From assembly GCA_017396865.1 (NCBI GenBank), contig JAFQKO010000163.1, positions 1 through 28,968 of the forward strand: a stretch of DNA of 28,968 nucleotides, given 5' to 3'. A model generated the notes under the pieces. That model saw only the letters and a list, made by a program, of their open reading frames with translations. It did not search any database and was not told the origin of the DNA. Below are positions 14,123-23,684 of this stretch, one piece after another. Origin of the DNA: Clostridia bacterium. Lineage in GTDB: Bacteria > Bacillota_A > Clostridia > Oscillospirales > QAKW01. How positions within the stretch are numbered: the stretch's first letter is position 1; each line of letters opens with the position of its first letter. The translations under genes and the position numbers were made by a program.

Positions 14123-15046
14123 ATGAAAAAAGCTCTTTTGATCCATCCCGAAGAACTAAGCAAAAAATGGATTCATCGCATGAAAAGCCTTGGTGTTAAC
14201 ACCCTTGCCATCCATCCGTGGGGCGGCAAGCAAGCACCGCAAACGCTGGCTGCGCTGTTGGAACAGCTCCGCGACCCCGCCTATCGGCAGCTTTTAGATC
14301 AAGCGGCGGAAAGCGGGCTGGAGATCGAATACGAATTCCATGCGGCAGGCTATCTGCTGCCGCGCGTTCTATTTGAAACGCATCCTGAATACTTCCGCAT
14401 GAATCGAGAGGGAGAACGCACCCCCGACTATAACCTCTGCGTTTCCAATCCGGAGGCGGTGGCTATTATTGCCGAGCGTGCCGCCACGCTGCCTAAGCAA
14501 CTCTACCGCTCCTCTCATCACTATTATTTCTGGTTGGACGACGGCAAGGACGCCTTTTGCCATTGCCCCAAATGCAAGCACTTATCTCCCGCCGATCAAC
14601 AGTTGATCGTGCTGAATGCCATGATCACCGCCATCCGCAAGGGCGTACCCGATGCGAAGCTTGCCCATTTAGCCTATTTTGAAACGGAGCAGCCCCCGCT
14701 TTCCGTTCGACCTGCAGAGGGAATTTTCTTAGAGTATGCGCCCATGTCGCGGGATATGACCCGGCCGGTTGCCGACTCCCCGTCGGCGGCATTAGCCGTT
14801 ATCCCGAAGCTCTTGCACTATTTTGGCAAGAAGGACGCACGGCTGCTGGAGTATTGGTTTGATAACTCGATGTATTCCCGCTGGAAAAAACCGCCCGTTG
14901 CCTTTTGCCCCAACAACGACATGATTCGCCAAGACCTTGCCTTCTACACCGATGCAGGATTTGAAAACCTCCGTGTCTTTGCCTGCTTCCTCGGTGCCGA
15001 CTACGAAGAGCTGCATGGTGAGCCGGATCTTTCCGCTTTTAAATAA
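14123..15046 (+). CDS. DUF4838-like protein (glycoside-hydrolase-associated), cytoplasmic
   Basis: This 307-residue protein resembles the DUF4838 domain found in large polysaccharide-degradation proteins. It has a TIM-barrel-like pattern, with YEFHA early, HPEYFRMNREG (about 92-102), YFWLDDGKDAFCHCPKC (about 137-153, with Cys residues that could hold a metal) and LEYWFDNS later. DUF4838 often accompanies alpha-glucuronidase-like glycoside hydrolases, but activity is uncertain. It lacks a signal peptide and the usual extra domains. The ATG at 14123 is chosen because GAGGTGAG (14111-14118) precedes it and the family-like sequence starts there; the frame is open further upstream without a promoter. 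It is monocistronic, with a strong terminator. Confidence 0.72.
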   Translation: MKKALLIHPEELSKKWIHRMKSLGVNTLAIHPWGGKQAPQTLAALLEQLRDPAYRQLLDQAAESGLEIEYEFHAAGYLLPRVLFETHPEYFRMNREGERTPDYNLCVSNPEAVAIIAERAATLPKQLYRSSHHYYFWLDDGKDAFCHCPKCKHLSPADQQLIVLNAMITAIRKGVPDAKLAHLAYFETEQPPLSVRPAEGIFLEYAPMSRDMTRPVADSPSAALAVIPKLLHYFGKKDARLLEYWFDNSMYSRWKKPPVAFCPNNDMIRQDLAFYTDAGFENLRVFACFLGADYEELHGEPDLSAFK

Positions 15047-15049
15047 ACC

Positions 15050-15084
15050 ATGCCCGCAGACCAAATGGTCTGCGGGCATTTTAT
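15050..15084. terminator. Bidirectional terminator between the DUF4838-like gene and ftsH
   Basis: A GC-rich stem (ATGCCCGCAGACC, 15050-15062, with 15067-15079) and a 4-nt loop are followed on the plus strand by TTTATTATT. It also lies just beyond the ftsH stop and ends the ten-gene operon, though the T-run on that side is poorer. Confidence 0.9.
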
Positions 15085-17036
15085 TATTCTTCTTCGGATT
15101 TAGGTTCGGTTTCGGGTTCGGTTTCAGGTTCGGTTTCGGGTTTGGTTTCAGCCTCTGCTTCAGCCTCCGCCTCTGCCGGAGCCTCCTCCGCTTCGGGCGC
15201 CTCCTCAACGGGCGGCTCGAAAATGGCGGCAAATTCCGCACCGGTCAAGCGATCCTTCTCCAGCAGCAGATCGGCGGTGGTGCGCACCTCGGTCTCATGC
15301 TCGCGCAAAATCTCCTCTGCCCGTGCGTAGGCCTGATCGATGATCGCCTTGATCTCCTCATCGATCATCGAAGCAACGTGCTCGGAATAATCCCGCTGGG
15401 TTGCGAAATCACGGCCGAGGAACACCTCGTTGCTGTCGCTTCCATAAAGGATGGGGCCGATCCGATCGCTCATGCCGTACTTGGTGACCATCTGGCGGGC
15501 AATGGCGCTGGCGCGCTCGATATCATTGGAGGCGCCGGTAGAGATATCGTCGAGATACAGCTTTTCGCTGACCCGACCGCCCAGCAGGCTGACGATCTCC
15601 TCAAACATGATCATCTTGGTGGAATAAGAGAGATCCTCCTGAGGCAGATGGAGGGTATAACCGCCCGCTCTGCCGCGGGGAACGATGGAAATCTCATGAA
15701 CGGGGTCGGCGGTTTCCAGGAAACGGGCGACCACTGCATGACCTGCCTCGTGGAAGGCGGTGAGGCGGCGCTCTTTTTCCACCACCTTACGGCTCTTCTT
15801 TTCAGGGCCTGCAATCACCTTCATGATGGATTCCTCGATCTCCTTCTGGCCGATCGATTCCTTTTCACGGCGGGCGGTCAGCAGGGCGGCCTCATTGAGC
15901 AGGTTTTCAATATCCGCACCGGTGAAGCCGATGGTGCCCTTGGCGATATCGCCGAAATCGACGTCCTCTTCAAACTTTTTACCGCGGGCGTGCACCTTCA
16001 GGATCGCCTCACGGCCTGCGGCATCGGGATAGCCCACGTAGACCTCGCGGTCGAACCGACCGGGACGCAGCAGGGCGGGATCGAGGATATCGGCACGGTT
16101 GGTGGCGGCAATTACGATGATACCTGCATTGGCACCAAAGCCATCCATCTCCACCAACAGCTGGTTAAGGGTTTGCTCTCTTTCGTCGTGGCCACCGCCG
16201 AGACCTGCGCCTCTGCGCCGACCGACGGCATCAATTTCATCGATAAAGATGATGCAAGGATTATTCTTCTTCGCTTCGTCGAACAGATCACGCACACGAG
16301 ATGCACCCACGCCCACGTACAGCTCCACGAAATCGGAGCCGGAAATGGAGAAGAAGGGAACGCCCGCCTCACCTGCAACGGCCTTAGCCAGCAGGGTCTT
16401 ACCGGTACCCGGAGGGCCGACCAGCAGAACACCCTTGGGAATTCTGGCGCCCAGCTCCAGATATTTACGGGGAGATTTCAGGAAATCGACAATTTCCTCC
16501 AGCTCCTCCTTCTCTTCATCGGCACCCGCCACGTCCTCGAAGGTCTTTTTCTCCTTCTGATCGGCACCGGTTTTAACACGAGCCCTTGCAAAGCCGGGAG
16601 CCTTGCCGCCGTTCATCTGCCGATTGGTCATCACAAAGAAGAAGATCACCATACCGATCAGCAGCAGCGAGGGCAGATAGCTGACCCACCAGGGAAGGGT
16701 GAAGCCCTCGGAAAAATCATAATCCTTGATGAGCCCCTTTTGCTGCTGCTCCAGCACGATGGGCATCACCTCGGCTTCAAACATACCGAGGCTCAGCAGC
16801 TCATGGCGAACGCTCTCGCCGCCCTTGAGCTTACAGGTCAGCTCCGTACCTTCGAGGGCAAAGGATTCCACCTTTTCTTCATTAAAATAGGCAACCATCT
16901 CGCCGTAAGTGATCTTTCTGGGACCTTCCTCCTCTGTCATCAGGGAGAAGATCGAAAACACGATGGCGAAGATCAGCACCATATAGATCATCCCGCGAAA
17001 GCCGGATCTCTTTCTGTTATTCAAGTTTCTGTTCAC
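15084..17036 (-). CDS. ftsH: ATP-dependent zinc metalloprotease FtsH
   Basis: This 650-residue membrane AAA+ protease has two N-terminal membrane segments (about 15-33 and 118-137) flanking an extracellular domain. It then has Walker A GPPGTGKT (207-214), Walker B IIFIDE (about 262-267), the SRH with [20 protein letters not shown] (311-330) and the zinc site HEAGH (429-433). It degrades misfolded membrane proteins and regulators. The last 45 or so residues are an acidic tail with four ETEP-like repeats, absent from typical FtsH. The GTG at 17036 overlaps its own SD (AAGGAG), which is not workable spacing; a TTG at 17024 or the ATG at 16991 may be the true start. It is the last gene of the operon, in the conserved order tilS-hpt-ftsH. 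Confidence 0.96.
   Translation of the reverse strand: MNRNLNNRKRSGFRGMIYMVLIFAIVFSIFSLMTEEEGPRKITYGEMVAYFNEEKVESFALEGTELTCKLKGGESVRHELLSLGMFEAEVMPIVLEQQQKGLIKDYDFSEGFTLPWWVSYLPSLLLIGMVIFFFVMTNRQMNGGKAPGFARARVKTGADQKEKKTFEDVAGADEEKEELEEIVDFLKSPRKYLELGARIPKGVLLVGPPGTGKTLLAKAVAGEAGVPFFSISGSDFVELYVGVGASRVRDLFDEAKKNNPCIIFIDEIDAVGRRRGAGLGGGHDEREQTLNQLLVEMDGFGANAGIIVIAATNRADILDPALLRPGRFDREVYVGYPDAAGREAILKVHARGKKFEEDVDFGDIAKGTIGFTGADIENLLNEAALLTARREKESIGQKEIEESIMKVIAGPEKKSRKVVEKERRLTAFHEAGHAVVARFLETADPVHEISIVPRGRAGGYTLHLPQEDLSYSTKMIMFEEIVSLLGGRVSEKLYLDDISTGASNDIERASAIARQMVTKYGMSDRIGPILYGSDSNEVFLGRDFATQRDYSEHVASMIDEEIKAIIDQAYARAEEILREHETEVRTTADLLLEKDRLTGAEFAAIFEPPVEEAPEAEEAPAEAEAEAEAETKPETEPETEPETEPKSEEE
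15103..15150. repeat. Four tandem 12-bp units in the ftsH 3' end
   Basis: Units based on GGTTCGGTTTCG (15103-15114, 15115-15126, 15127-15138, 15139-15150) differ at one or two bases each. On the minus strand they encode [16 protein letters not shown] of the FtsH tail. Being a multiple of three, changes in copy number would alter tail length without frameshift. Confidence 0.92.
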
Positions 17037-17048
17037 TCCTTCGATAGC

Positions 17049-17585
17049 TTAGCTATATACTTCTTCTTTCAAAATGCCGACATAGGGCAGATTGCGGTAT
17101 TTTTCCGCATAGTCCAAGCCGTAACCGACGATAAAGGCATCGGGGATGGCGAAGCCGCAATACTTGGTTTCCACCTCAACCTTGCGGCGATCGGGCTTGG
17201 AGAACAGGGTGCAGATCTCCACCGAGGCAGGATCACGCTGCTTCAGCATGGCGATCAGGTTGGAGAGGGTAACGCCGCTATCCAGAATATCCTCCACGAT
17301 CAGCAGATCGCGACCCTTGATATCCACGTCCAGATCCTTCAGGATCTTAACGGAGCCCTTGGTTTCGGTGCTGCTTCCATAGCTGGAAACGCACATAAAA
17401 TCGATCTGCATCGGAAGATCGATCGCCCGCATCAGATCCGCCATCACGATGACGCTGCCCTTCAAAACAGAGACCATCAGCAGATTTTTGCCCGCATAGT
17501 CGCGGGTGATCTGCGCACCGATCTCGGAGATGCGTGCTTTCAGCTGCTCTTCCGAAAATAATACCTCTTTAATGTCGCTATGCAT
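17049..17585 (-). CDS. hpt: Hypoxanthine phosphoribosyltransferase
   Basis: This 178-residue protein converts hypoxanthine or guanine and PRPP to IMP or GMP. The PRPP loop VEDILDSGVT is at 97-106, and the N-terminal LKGS (41-44) and SSYGSST (67-73) motifs are present, as is the normal length. It overlaps tilS by 8 bp and precedes ftsH by 12 nt. The tilS-hpt-ftsH order is a Firmicute hallmark. In Bacillus-type bacteria TilS and HprT have been reported to act together on ftsH expression, which gives a possible meaning to this linkage; that is not shown here. Confidence 0.96.
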   Translation of the reverse strand: MHSDIKEVLFSEEQLKARISEIGAQITRDYAGKNLLMVSVLKGSVIVMADLMRAIDLPMQIDFMCVSSYGSSTETKGSVKILKDLDVDIKGRDLLIVEDILDSGVTLSNLIAMLKQRDPASVEICTLFSKPDRRKVEVETKYCGFAIPDAFIVGYGLDYAEKYRNLPYVGILKEEVYS

Positions 17586-18885
17586 GGTTATCCTCCTTAT
17601 TATCCCCTAATGCAACGGTATAAATACGGGTTGTGGCCGCATCGCAGGCAAATTCTTCCGCAACGCCGTAGCCTTCCACCCAAATGACCCGATCCTGCCC
17701 ATCGGCGAGCACCCAAAGGCGATCTCGCGCACTGCGGGGTACACGGTCATTTTTTAATCGTTTTTGCAGCCGCGCGGTTCCGCCCTTCCCCTTGGGGCGA
17801 AATACGTCGCCCGCTTTTTTGCGGCGAAACAGCAGGTTGCTACTTATTTTATCACAATCAATATCAAAATGTGTAAACGGTCTGTTAATTTCTTCCGAAC
17901 GAAGCATAAACCGCCGCCCTTGCCATTCGATCGGTTGATTTGGCTCCGCCTTCAGACAGGTTTCTTCCTCAAGGGAAAGAAACAGGCAGCGGCCATATTC
18001 GATCCGAAAGAAGCGGTTTTCCTCGATCTGCACCTGCCCTGCGGGCGGTGCTTTACGGATCAAGGCTTCGATCTCTCCAAAATGCAAGCGATCCAGCACC
18101 TTGCCGTTCATCCGATCCAGCACCCGCTTCAGCACCGCCGACGGCAGCTTGCCGAGCGCTTCCGCCGTTTCATCGGTTTCACGCTCTGCCCAAAGATTCA
18201 GCGCTTCATCCTCGGCGCGCAGGCAGTCCATCGCCGCCGCAAGCCCTTCCGAAAACCGCCCCTCCTCCCTGCTGTTCAGCAAGGGGAGCACCTCTCGGCG
18301 CAGAAAATTCCGCAGATAGGCGGTATCGGCATTGGTTTCATCGGTGACGTACCGCAGATCATTTTCTGCGGCATAGGCCAAAATCTCCGCCTTGGTACAG
18401 CTCAGCAACGGGCGCAGATACCTTCCGCGCTGCGGCTTGATGCCGCTCAGCCCGCCGCTGCCGCTCCCTCGATAGAGATTAATGAAAAAGGTTTCCAGCT
18501 GATCCTCCCGATGGTGGGCGGTGGCAACAAAGGCATTTTTTTCCTGCGCCGCCTGCTCCAAAAAGCCGTAGCGCAGGGCACGGGCGCCTTCCTCAAGGCT
18601 CATTCCCCGCTCCTTGGCATAGGCAGGGGCATCCCCCTCGAAGACCGCCAGCGGAACGCCCCATTCGGCGCACAGCTTTTGGCAAAATTCCGCATCACGA
18701 TGCGCATTTTCACCACGAATGCCATGGTTGACGTGAACAGCAGAAAGTGTAAAATTACACCGCATTTTCAGCAGTAAATGAAGCAAAACCACCGAATCGG
18801 CACCGCCGCTGAGCGCCACGATCACCGAGGCATCGGTGGGGAGCCCATACGCTGCCATGGATTTTTGAAGCTGCTGCTCCATCAT
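17578..18885 (-). CDS. tilS: tRNA(Ile)-lysidine synthase
   Basis: This 435-residue protein has the PP-loop SGGADS (26-31), VHVNHGIRG, TAHHREDQLETFFINLYRGS and a C-terminal TilS-type domain. It modifies C34 of tRNA-Ile(CAU) with lysine using ATP, allowing AUA decoding. It is essential in most bacteria. It overlaps dnaB by 4 bp (start ATG ATG with the dnaB TGA inside) and hpt by 8 bp. Copy 3 of the 14-bp palindrome (18747-18760) lies within the gene and encodes part of residues 42-47. Confidence 0.96.
   Translation of the reverse strand: MMEQQLQKSMAAYGLPTDASVIVALSGGADSVVLLHLLLKMRCNFTLSAVHVNHGIRGENAHRDAEFCQKLCAEWGVPLAVFEGDAPAYAKERGMSLEEGARALRYGFLEQAAQEKNAFVATAHHREDQLETFFINLYRGSGSGGLSGIKPQRGRYLRPLLSCTKAEILAYAAENDLRYVTDETNADTAYLRNFLRREVLPLLNSREEGRFSEGLAAAMDCLRAEDEALNLWAERETDETAEALGKLPSAVLKRVLDRMNGKVLDRLHFGEIEALIRKAPPAGQVQIEENRFFRIEYGRCLFLSLEEETCLKAEPNQPIEWQGRRFMLRSEEINRPFTHFDIDCDKISSNLLFRRKKAGDVFRPKGKGGTARLQKRLKNDRVPRSARDRLWVLADGQDRVIWVEGYGVAEEFACDAATTRIYTVALGDNKEDNHA
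18747..18760 (+). repeat. Copy 3 of palindromic motif GTGTAAAATTACAC
   Basis: This copy lies inside tilS (minus strand gene), in the same plus-strand orientation as copies at 4162 and 12956. It is notably AT-rich within a GC-rich reading frame. Confidence 0.75.
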
Positions 18886-20240
18886 ACGGGCGGAGCCTCA
18901 TCCGGCAGAGGGATCTGATCCTTTTTGGATTTATAGTTTCCGAATTTGGTCAGGGTGCTGTTCCATGCGAGGTAGACCGTATCGGTAGGGCCGTGACGGT
19001 TTTTCGCAATGATCAACTCGATCTTATTGGGGTTCGCGGTTTCCTTATTATAAAGGGAATCGTTATACAGGAACAAAATTGCGTCGGCATCCTGCTCGAT
19101 AGAGCCGGAATCACGCAGATCGGAGGGCATGGGGCGCTTATCGCCTTCCCGCTTTTCCGAATCACGGGAGAGCTGGGAAAGGCAAAGCACGGGAACGTTG
19201 AATTCCTTGGCCATGATCTTCATGGCACGGGAGATTTCGCCCACCGCCTCCTGGCGGCTGTTGGTTTTGGTGCCCGACTGCATCAGCTGCAGATAGTCGA
19301 CGATGATCAAATCCAGCGACGGCAGGCGGCGAAGCTTCGCCTTCATCTGCGCAACGGTCACGCCGGGAGTATCGTCCAGATAAACGTGGGTATTGGCCAG
19401 AATAGACGAGGACTGACCCAGCCGCACCCACTCATTGGAGGTGAGCTCACCGGTACGGAACTTTTTATTATCCACGCCGCTATGGCTGGCCAGCAGGCGG
19501 TTTGCCAGCTGGTCGTTGCTCATTTCCAGCGAGAAGATGGCAACGGTTTTGCCCTGCAAGCCGATATTCTGCGCAATATTCAGCGCCAGCGAGGTTTTAC
19601 CTAAGCCCGGGCGGGCGGCCAAAATGATCAGGTCGCTCTTACCAAGGCCGGAAAGCACCTTATCCAGATCACGGAAATTGGTTTGCAGGCCGGAAAAGGC
19701 GGCGCGATCCTGCGCGATCTGCGAAACCTGCTGGAAGCTTTGCAGCAGCGCGGTGCGCAGCTCGGTCATGGCAGTATTATTCTGACGGTCGCGGATCTCA
19801 AAGATCTTGGCCTCGGCCTGATCCAAAATATCCTGCACCTCATCGCTGCCCGCATAGCAGGCCTCGGTGATCTCCTCGCAGGCATTGATCAGGCGGCGCA
19901 GGTTTGCCTTCTCCACCACGATCTTAGCGTAGGCGGCCACGTTCTTGGTGCTGGGCACGGCAGACGCCATATCATACAGCAGCTGCTTGGCCTCGCTCTC
20001 CTCATAGATCCCTTCCGCAACCACCCGATTCAGCACCGTTACAAAGTCGATCTTCGCATCGGTCATGAACATCTCGGTGATCATGCTATAGATCCGCCCG
20101 TATTTCTCCACGTAAAAGTGTTCGGGACGCAGGATCGCCGCCAGATCGTCCATACAGCGGTAGTCGACGATCAGCGAGCCGATCACGCTTTGCTCTGCCT
20201 CCAGGCTATGGGGCATTCTTTTCAAATCTTCAAATTCCAC
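18882..20240 (-). CDS. dnaB: Replicative DNA helicase DnaB (DnaC of Bacillus)
   Basis: This 452-residue protein has an N-terminal helical domain (1-105, with PHSLEAEQSVIGS near the start), a linker and a RecA-like helicase domain. Walker A is ARPGLGKT (209-216), a variation on the usual GRPSMGKT. LIIVDYLQLM and the LSQLSRDSEKR and SDLRDSGSIEQDAD motifs follow. It unwinds DNA at the replication fork as a hexamer. It sits 2 nt after rplI and overlaps tilS, joining two conserved blocks, gdpP-rplI-dnaB and tilS-hpt-ftsH, into one transcript. Confidence 0.97.
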   Translation of the reverse strand: MEFEDLKRMPHSLEAEQSVIGSLIVDYRCMDDLAAILRPEHFYVEKYGRIYSMITEMFMTDAKIDFVTVLNRVVAEGIYEESEAKQLLYDMASAVPSTKNVAAYAKIVVEKANLRRLINACEEITEACYAGSDEVQDILDQAEAKIFEIRDRQNNTAMTELRTALLQSFQQVSQIAQDRAAFSGLQTNFRDLDKVLSGLGKSDLIILAARPGLGKTSLALNIAQNIGLQGKTVAIFSLEMSNDQLANRLLASHSGVDNKKFRTGELTSNEWVRLGQSSSILANTHVYLDDTPGVTVAQMKAKLRRLPSLDLIIVDYLQLMQSGTKTNSRQEAVGEISRAMKIMAKEFNVPVLCLSQLSRDSEKREGDKRPMPSDLRDSGSIEQDADAILFLYNDSLYNKETANPNKIELIIAKNRHGPTDTVYLAWNSTLTKFGNYKSKKDQIPLPDEAPPV

Positions 20241-20242
20241 GA

Positions 20243-20689
20243 TCAGTCTTCCTTCTCAATGGTTACGTTGATTTTTGCGGCAATGCCGGTATAAAGCTTC
20301 ACGGTACAGGCATAGGTGCCGAAATTCTTGATGGTATCGATCACCAGCTTCTTTTTATCCACGGTGATGCCGCTTTCCTTGGCGATCAGCGCGGCGATTT
20401 CCTTGGCGGTGATGGCGCCGAAGAGCTTACCGCTCTCGCCGCCCTTTGCCTTCAGAACAAAGGTTTTGCCCTCCAGCTTCGCCTTATTCTCATTGGCGGC
20501 TGCGGTATCGACGTCGATCTTATGCTGCGCCGCAGCGGCCTTGCCCGCAAAATCGTTCTGCACCTGCGCATTGACAGGGGTTGCCAGCCCGCGGGCGATC
20601 AGGAAATTTCTTCCGTAGCCATCGGCAACGTTGACGGTATCGCCCTTCTTGCCCTGGCCCTTTACGTCCTGCAATAAAATTACTTTCAT
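20243..20689 (-). CDS. rplI: 50S ribosomal protein L9
   Basis: This 148-residue protein has the normal length. Its N-terminal domain starts [17 protein letters not shown] and contains the L9 signature [17 protein letters not shown] helical linker and a C-terminal rRNA-binding domain with [13 protein letters not shown] follow. L9 binds 23S rRNA near the L1 stalk and supports frame maintenance. The start overlaps the gdpP stop (ATGA), and its SD AAGGAG is in the last gdpP codons. dnaB begins 2 nt downstream. Confidence 0.97.
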   Translation of the reverse strand: MKVILLQDVKGQGKKGDTVNVADGYGRNFLIARGLATPVNAQVQNDFAGKAAAAQHKIDVDTAAANENKAKLEGKTFVLKAKGGESGKLFGAITAKEIAALIAKESGITVDKKKLVIDTIKNFGTYACTVKLYTGIAAKINVTIEKED

Positions 20690-22683
20690 TTTTCTTCTCC
20701 TTTTTCTTCTGCCCGACGGATCAATTCGATCAGGCGCTCCCGCACCTCCGCCAAGCTCATATCGGGAATCTGGGCACCTGCCGACGCGCGATGACCGCCG
20801 CCGCCCAGCTGCTCCAGAATCGTTTGTACGTTATAGGTGCTGTCGCATCGGCCGGAAATGTGCACCAGGCCGCCCTGCTCATACACCACAAAGGCACCGG
20901 AAATCTCCGCCACGTTCAGCAGATCATCAGCCGCCTTGGCGGCAATCACCTTAATCCCGTCGAAGGGCTCCTTTTCCCAGCAAGCGATGGCAATATGATC
21001 GGTAACCATCTCCACACCGGTGATGACCTCCATCTTCTTGCGGTAGGACTCCAGATCGTTCTTAAAGAAGCCGCGGATCTCCTGCGGATCGGCGCCTGCC
21101 TTCCGCAACGCTGCCGCCGCCTCAAAGGTACGGGCTCCGGTACGCTCGGTAAAGTTTTTGGTATCCAAAATGATACCCGCCAACAGCGCCTGCGCTTCCA
21201 CGCGGGTGAGCTTGCATTTTTTAATGTTCTCGCTCAGCTCGGTAACCATCTCGCTGCAGGAGGAGGCATTGGGCTCATGGAAGGAAACCACCGTATCGGT
21301 AATGGCGCCGACCACCGCTCTGCGGTGATGGTCGATCACCACCACGTCGCGGAACATATTGAGCACCCGCTCACTTTCGATATAGTCCACGTCGTGGGTA
21401 TCCACAACGATCAGCAGCGCACCCTCGGCCATCGGGCGGGTCATATGGGAAATCTCAAAAAAGCTTTCCTTATAGTCGGTTGCCATCAGCATATCCAACA
21501 CGTTTTGGCAAAGGTTCTGATCCTGATTATAGAGGATATGGGGCTTTTTGCCCAGCGAAAGCACACATTTGGCCACACCGACAGAGGCGCCGATGCAATC
21601 CAGATCGGCATATTTATGACCCATGATATAGACGTGCTCCACCCGCTCGATCTGCGCGGTGAGCGCATCGGCAACCAGCCGCACCTTTACCCGCTTACGG
21701 CGGTTTCCGCTTTCGGTATTGCCGCCGTAGAAATCATAGCGTTCCTTTTCTTCATTGGTCAGGGCCGCCTGATCGCCGCCGCGGGAGAGCGCCAGCTCCA
21801 GCGCACTGCGCGCCGCCTCATCGGTTTTGATGATATCGCCGTTGCCGATACCAACGCCGATGGAAAGGGTGGCATGCAGCACGTTTTCGATGCGGATATC
21901 CTTAATATCATTAAGGATCTTGAACTTGGTTTCCTTCAACGCATCCAGATACCGCCGTTCAAAGAAGATGATATACTTATCGACCTCCGGCTTTTGGACA
22001 AGGCCACCCAGCAGCTTTGCAAGCTGGCGTACCCGCACGTCCACACGGTTCACAAAGTTATTCTTCTGCAGGGAGGTAACGTTTTCGGGGATCTCATCAT
22101 AAGAGTCCAGCAGAATATACGCCACGCAAAGGGTATCGCCGCGCAGCTTATGGATCTGCTCATGGAGGGAATGGTTATCCATCCAATAAACGGCATAAAA
22201 ATGGTTCTTCCCCTCTTCGCCCTGGCTGAGGATATACACGGTATACCGCTTACCCGCAAAGGTGATATCATACTTACCGCTTTGATGCTTTTTGAGCTGA
22301 TCAAAGGTAATATTCTTATTGATTGCCTGCACCTTTTGGCCGAAGATCTCGCGGATCTCGCCCTCATGCAGGATCTGATGAAACAGATCGTTATACCAAA
22401 TAATCTCCCCTTTATCATTCAAAAGGGTGATCGGCATGGGAAAATTGGTTAGGTTTTCGCGGGTCGCCTCATCCAGATAAGAGGTGATGCTTTGCAGATA
22501 GGTATAGATATGGCGGTTGCGCCGCCCTACGTTGATCCAGCCAACGATGATATACACCAGCGAAAAGGCCAGCTCTGCCAGACCGACCCATAGAGATTGG
22601 GTCATGGTGACCAGCGAGAACAAAACCAGGATGGCATACATCACAATCTCGATCCGCGAAACATGCGCTTTAAAAGATTTCAT
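20686..22683 (-). CDS. gdpP: Cyclic-di-AMP phosphodiesterase GdpP (YybT), DHH-DHHA1 family
   Basis: This 665-residue membrane protein has two N-terminal membrane segments (about 12-30 and 33-51), a PAS-like domain (about 75-170), a degenerate GGDEF domain (about 175-305), and DHH plus DHHA1 catalytic domains. Metal-site motifs are GHKYADLD (355-362), VDTHD (427-431), IDHHRR (450-455) and the C-terminal [10 protein letters not shown]. It hydrolyses c-di-AMP, a messenger for potassium, osmotic and wall homeostasis. The classic GGDEF motif is absent, as in characterised GdpP. It lies 11 nt after yybS and overlaps rplI by 4 bp. Confidence 0.96.
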   Translation of the reverse strand: MKSFKAHVSRIEIVMYAILVLFSLVTMTQSLWVGLAELAFSLVYIIVGWINVGRRNRHIYTYLQSITSYLDEATRENLTNFPMPITLLNDKGEIIWYNDLFHQILHEGEIREIFGQKVQAINKNITFDQLKKHQSGKYDITFAGKRYTVYILSQGEEGKNHFYAVYWMDNHSLHEQIHKLRGDTLCVAYILLDSYDEIPENVTSLQKNNFVNRVDVRVRQLAKLLGGLVQKPEVDKYIIFFERRYLDALKETKFKILNDIKDIRIENVLHATLSIGVGIGNGDIIKTDEAARSALELALSRGGDQAALTNEEKERYDFYGGNTESGNRRKRVKVRLVADALTAQIERVEHVYIMGHKYADLDCIGASVGVAKCVLSLGKKPHILYNQDQNLCQNVLDMLMATDYKESFFEISHMTRPMAEGALLIVVDTHDVDYIESERVLNMFRDVVVIDHHRRAVVGAITDTVVSFHEPNASSCSEMVTELSENIKKCKLTRVEAQALLAGIILDTKNFTERTGARTFEAAAALRKAGADPQEIRGFFKNDLESYRKKMEVITGVEMVTDHIAIACWEKEPFDGIKVIAAKAADDLLNVAEISGAFVVYEQGGLVHISGRCDSTYNVQTILEQLGGGGHRASAGAQIPDMSLAEVRERLIELIRRAEEKGEEK

Positions 22684-22694
22684 ATCAGCATTCC

Positions 22695-23684
22695 TTATTT
22701 ACGATTGATCATTTGCACTCTCGGGGTGGAGGCGATAAACCAGCCGACATACATCGCAACCGTATACACCGAAAGCATAGAACCGCCCACCGACAGCAGC
22801 GAAAGCGCAAACAGCAGCGCAATGGCTCCACCGCGAAGAACGGCATTCATATTCTTCTTCCGCCAGCGGCAATGCAGCCGATAAAGGGCGGTGAAAACGT
22901 AGAAATAACCAAAAAGATTCAGCGCCGTTGTCAGCGCAAGGAGGGAGCCGCCTTCCATCGCCAGCCCCAAAAAGTGAACCAGCATAAAGACCATGCTGAT
23001 GCCGCGGCCGGGGATGAGGGTTTCCCAGCTTCCCAGCCAGCGCCCCTTCCGCCCCATGGAGCGGTCGGCAAGCCAAACGCTGAGGAAGAAGCAGCCGAAC
23101 AGCAGATAGACCAGCAGCGCCACCAGCATAAAGCCGATAATCACGCCGCCCTCCCGCAGCAGCTCCAGCTGCTCCTGCAGATACGCGGGAATCTTTTCGC
23201 CGTAGACGGTGGAAACCGCCTCCTCCATCAGATCATAATAGCGACCGCCGATCTGACGGGTGATCGAAGCAAGATGCCAGCGACCGAGGTGCAGCTTGCA
23301 ATAGCCCAGCGCACCGCCCAGCCATACCACCGCCGCCGCGGGCAGCGCATACTGCGCCAGCGGACGAATTTTGCGTGCGCTCGGCCAAAAGACCGAACTC
23401 GCCAGCGCGGTGCCACAGGAAAGCGACCAGATCAACAGCGAGGTGCCCGCCTCACGGGCGGTTGCATAGATCAGCAGCAGCGAAGCACCCAGCATCAACC
23501 AGGTGAGCAGCGTGCCGACCCGACGAAAGGCCATCAGCACCAGCGTGGAGACCGCAAGGATGCAGATCGCCAGCATGAAAATCAGCTCCAGCCCAAAGCC
23601 TGCCACCCGATAAACCGAGCCGGTATAGCCCATCAGCAGGGCGGCAAGCATCAGAAAAAGGATCCCTTTAAAGTCTACTTTCAT
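22695..23684 (-). CDS. yybS: YybS-like membrane protein (DUF2232)
   Basis: This 329-residue polytopic protein has about eight hydrophobic segments, with the hydrophobic stretches FKGILFLMLAALLMG at the start and LVHFLGLAMEGGSLLALTTA late in the chain. Position directly before gdpP-rplI-dnaB and membrane architecture match YybS of Bacillus. Function is not established; some members resemble transporter membrane components. The assignment leans on context as much as on sequence. It overlaps rpiB by 4 bp. Confidence 0.82.
   Translation of the reverse strand: MKVDFKGILFLMLAALLMGYTGSVYRVAGFGLELIFMLAICILAVSTLVLMAFRRVGTLLTWLMLGASLLLIYATAREAGTSLLIWSLSCGTALASSVFWPSARKIRPLAQYALPAAAVVWLGGALGYCKLHLGRWHLASITRQIGGRYYDLMEEAVSTVYGEKIPAYLQEQLELLREGGVIIGFMLVALLVYLLFGCFFLSVWLADRSMGRKGRWLGSWETLIPGRGISMVFMLVHFLGLAMEGGSLLALTTALNLFGYFYVFTALYRLHCRWRKKNMNAVLRGGAIALLFALSLLSVGGSMLSVYTVAMYVGWFIASTPRVQMINRK

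Noticed and set aside
14937..17561. Very long open frame on the plus strand across ftsH and hpt (about 874 codons)
   Set aside because: It is antisense to ftsH/hpt, which have intact catalytic motifs. GC-rich codon usage leaves opposite frames open; no promoter, SD or recognisable domain was seen.
20791..22452. Plus-strand open frame of about 553 codons opposite gdpP
   Set aside because: It is antisense to an intact gdpP with all DHH motifs and shows no start signals or domain.
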